NCBI GenBank assembly: GCA_023423475.1 | Contig: JAFAFN010000478.1 | Location: forward strand, 1 to 7,120 | DNA: 7,120 nucleotides | Reading direction: 5' to 3' | From: Actinomycetes bacterium | GTDB lineage: Bacteria; Actinomycetota; Acidimicrobiia; Acidimicrobiales; Microtrichaceae | Shown: in pieces, positions 7,091 to 7,120 of the stretch | Numbering within the stretch: the stretch's first letter is position 1 | Layout of the letters: each line of letters starts with the position of its first letter | Program-made: the position numbers and the translations under genes | The notes under the pieces: generated by a model | Databases searched by the model: none | The model's input: the letters and a program-made list of their open reading frames with translations, nothing else | Told to the model about the DNA's origin: nothing

Positions 7091-7120
7091 GTGGGCGACG
7101 CGGCCGAGGTTCGATCGATT
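7091..7120 (+). CDS. Possible start of a further gene (cut by right edge)
   Basis: A GTG at 7091, nine bases after the WXG100 stop, opens a frame with no stop to the window end (MGDAAEVRSI). GGA at 7083-7085 lies five bases before it, a weak but acceptable ribosome binding site. Ten codons are too few to identify a product or to exclude chance. In Esx loci a second WXG100 or an effector gene often follows closely, which makes it plausible. Confidence 0.25.
   Translation, partial: MGDAAEVRSI

Overview
The window is GC-rich with strongly GC-biased third codon positions. Every gene it holds lies on the + strand. Gene content and codon style point to a high-GC actinobacterium. I would guess a non-mycobacterial lineage such as Acidimicrobiia or a relative, but no rRNA or other marker is present, so the placement is an inference. 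The window is a compact piece of a type VII secretion (WXG100/Esx) locus.

Layout: (1) Positions 2-2266 hold the 3' part of a polytopic membrane protein of the TgpA/transglutaminase-like family. It has several N-terminal membrane helices, a large predicted extracytoplasmic region with a transglutaminase-like core, a proline-rich linker, one more membrane helix and a cytoplasmic tail. Its reading frame is open to the left edge, so the true start is outside the window. The catalytic Cys and His positions of the core appear to be Gly and Thr, so it looks like a pseudo-enzyme. (2) Positions 2266-6663 overlap gene 1 by one base (TGATG) and encode a 1465-residue EccC/EssC-type secretion ATPase. It consists of a small N-terminal domain that may be beta-grasp, an FHA domain, two membrane helices, a membrane-proximal EccC-type domain and three FtsK/SpoIIIE modules, of which only the first has fully canonical Walker motifs. 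(3) Positions 6664-6814 are a 151-base spacer with inverted repeats, a purine-rich leader and a strong Shine-Dalgarno. (4) Positions 6815-7081 encode an 88-residue WXG100 protein, the likely secreted substrate. (5) The last 30 bases may begin another gene at a GTG (7091).

How they may work together: the FHA-EccC protein would be the motor that recognises and exports the WXG100 protein. The tightly coupled pseudo-transglutaminase would be an envelope partner in the same machine, perhaps in the structural place that EccB/EccD/EccE hold in mycobacteria, none of which is seen here. That last point is inference. The intact-looking phosphothreonine-binding residues of the FHA domain suggest control by a Ser/Thr kinase and phosphatase encoded elsewhere.
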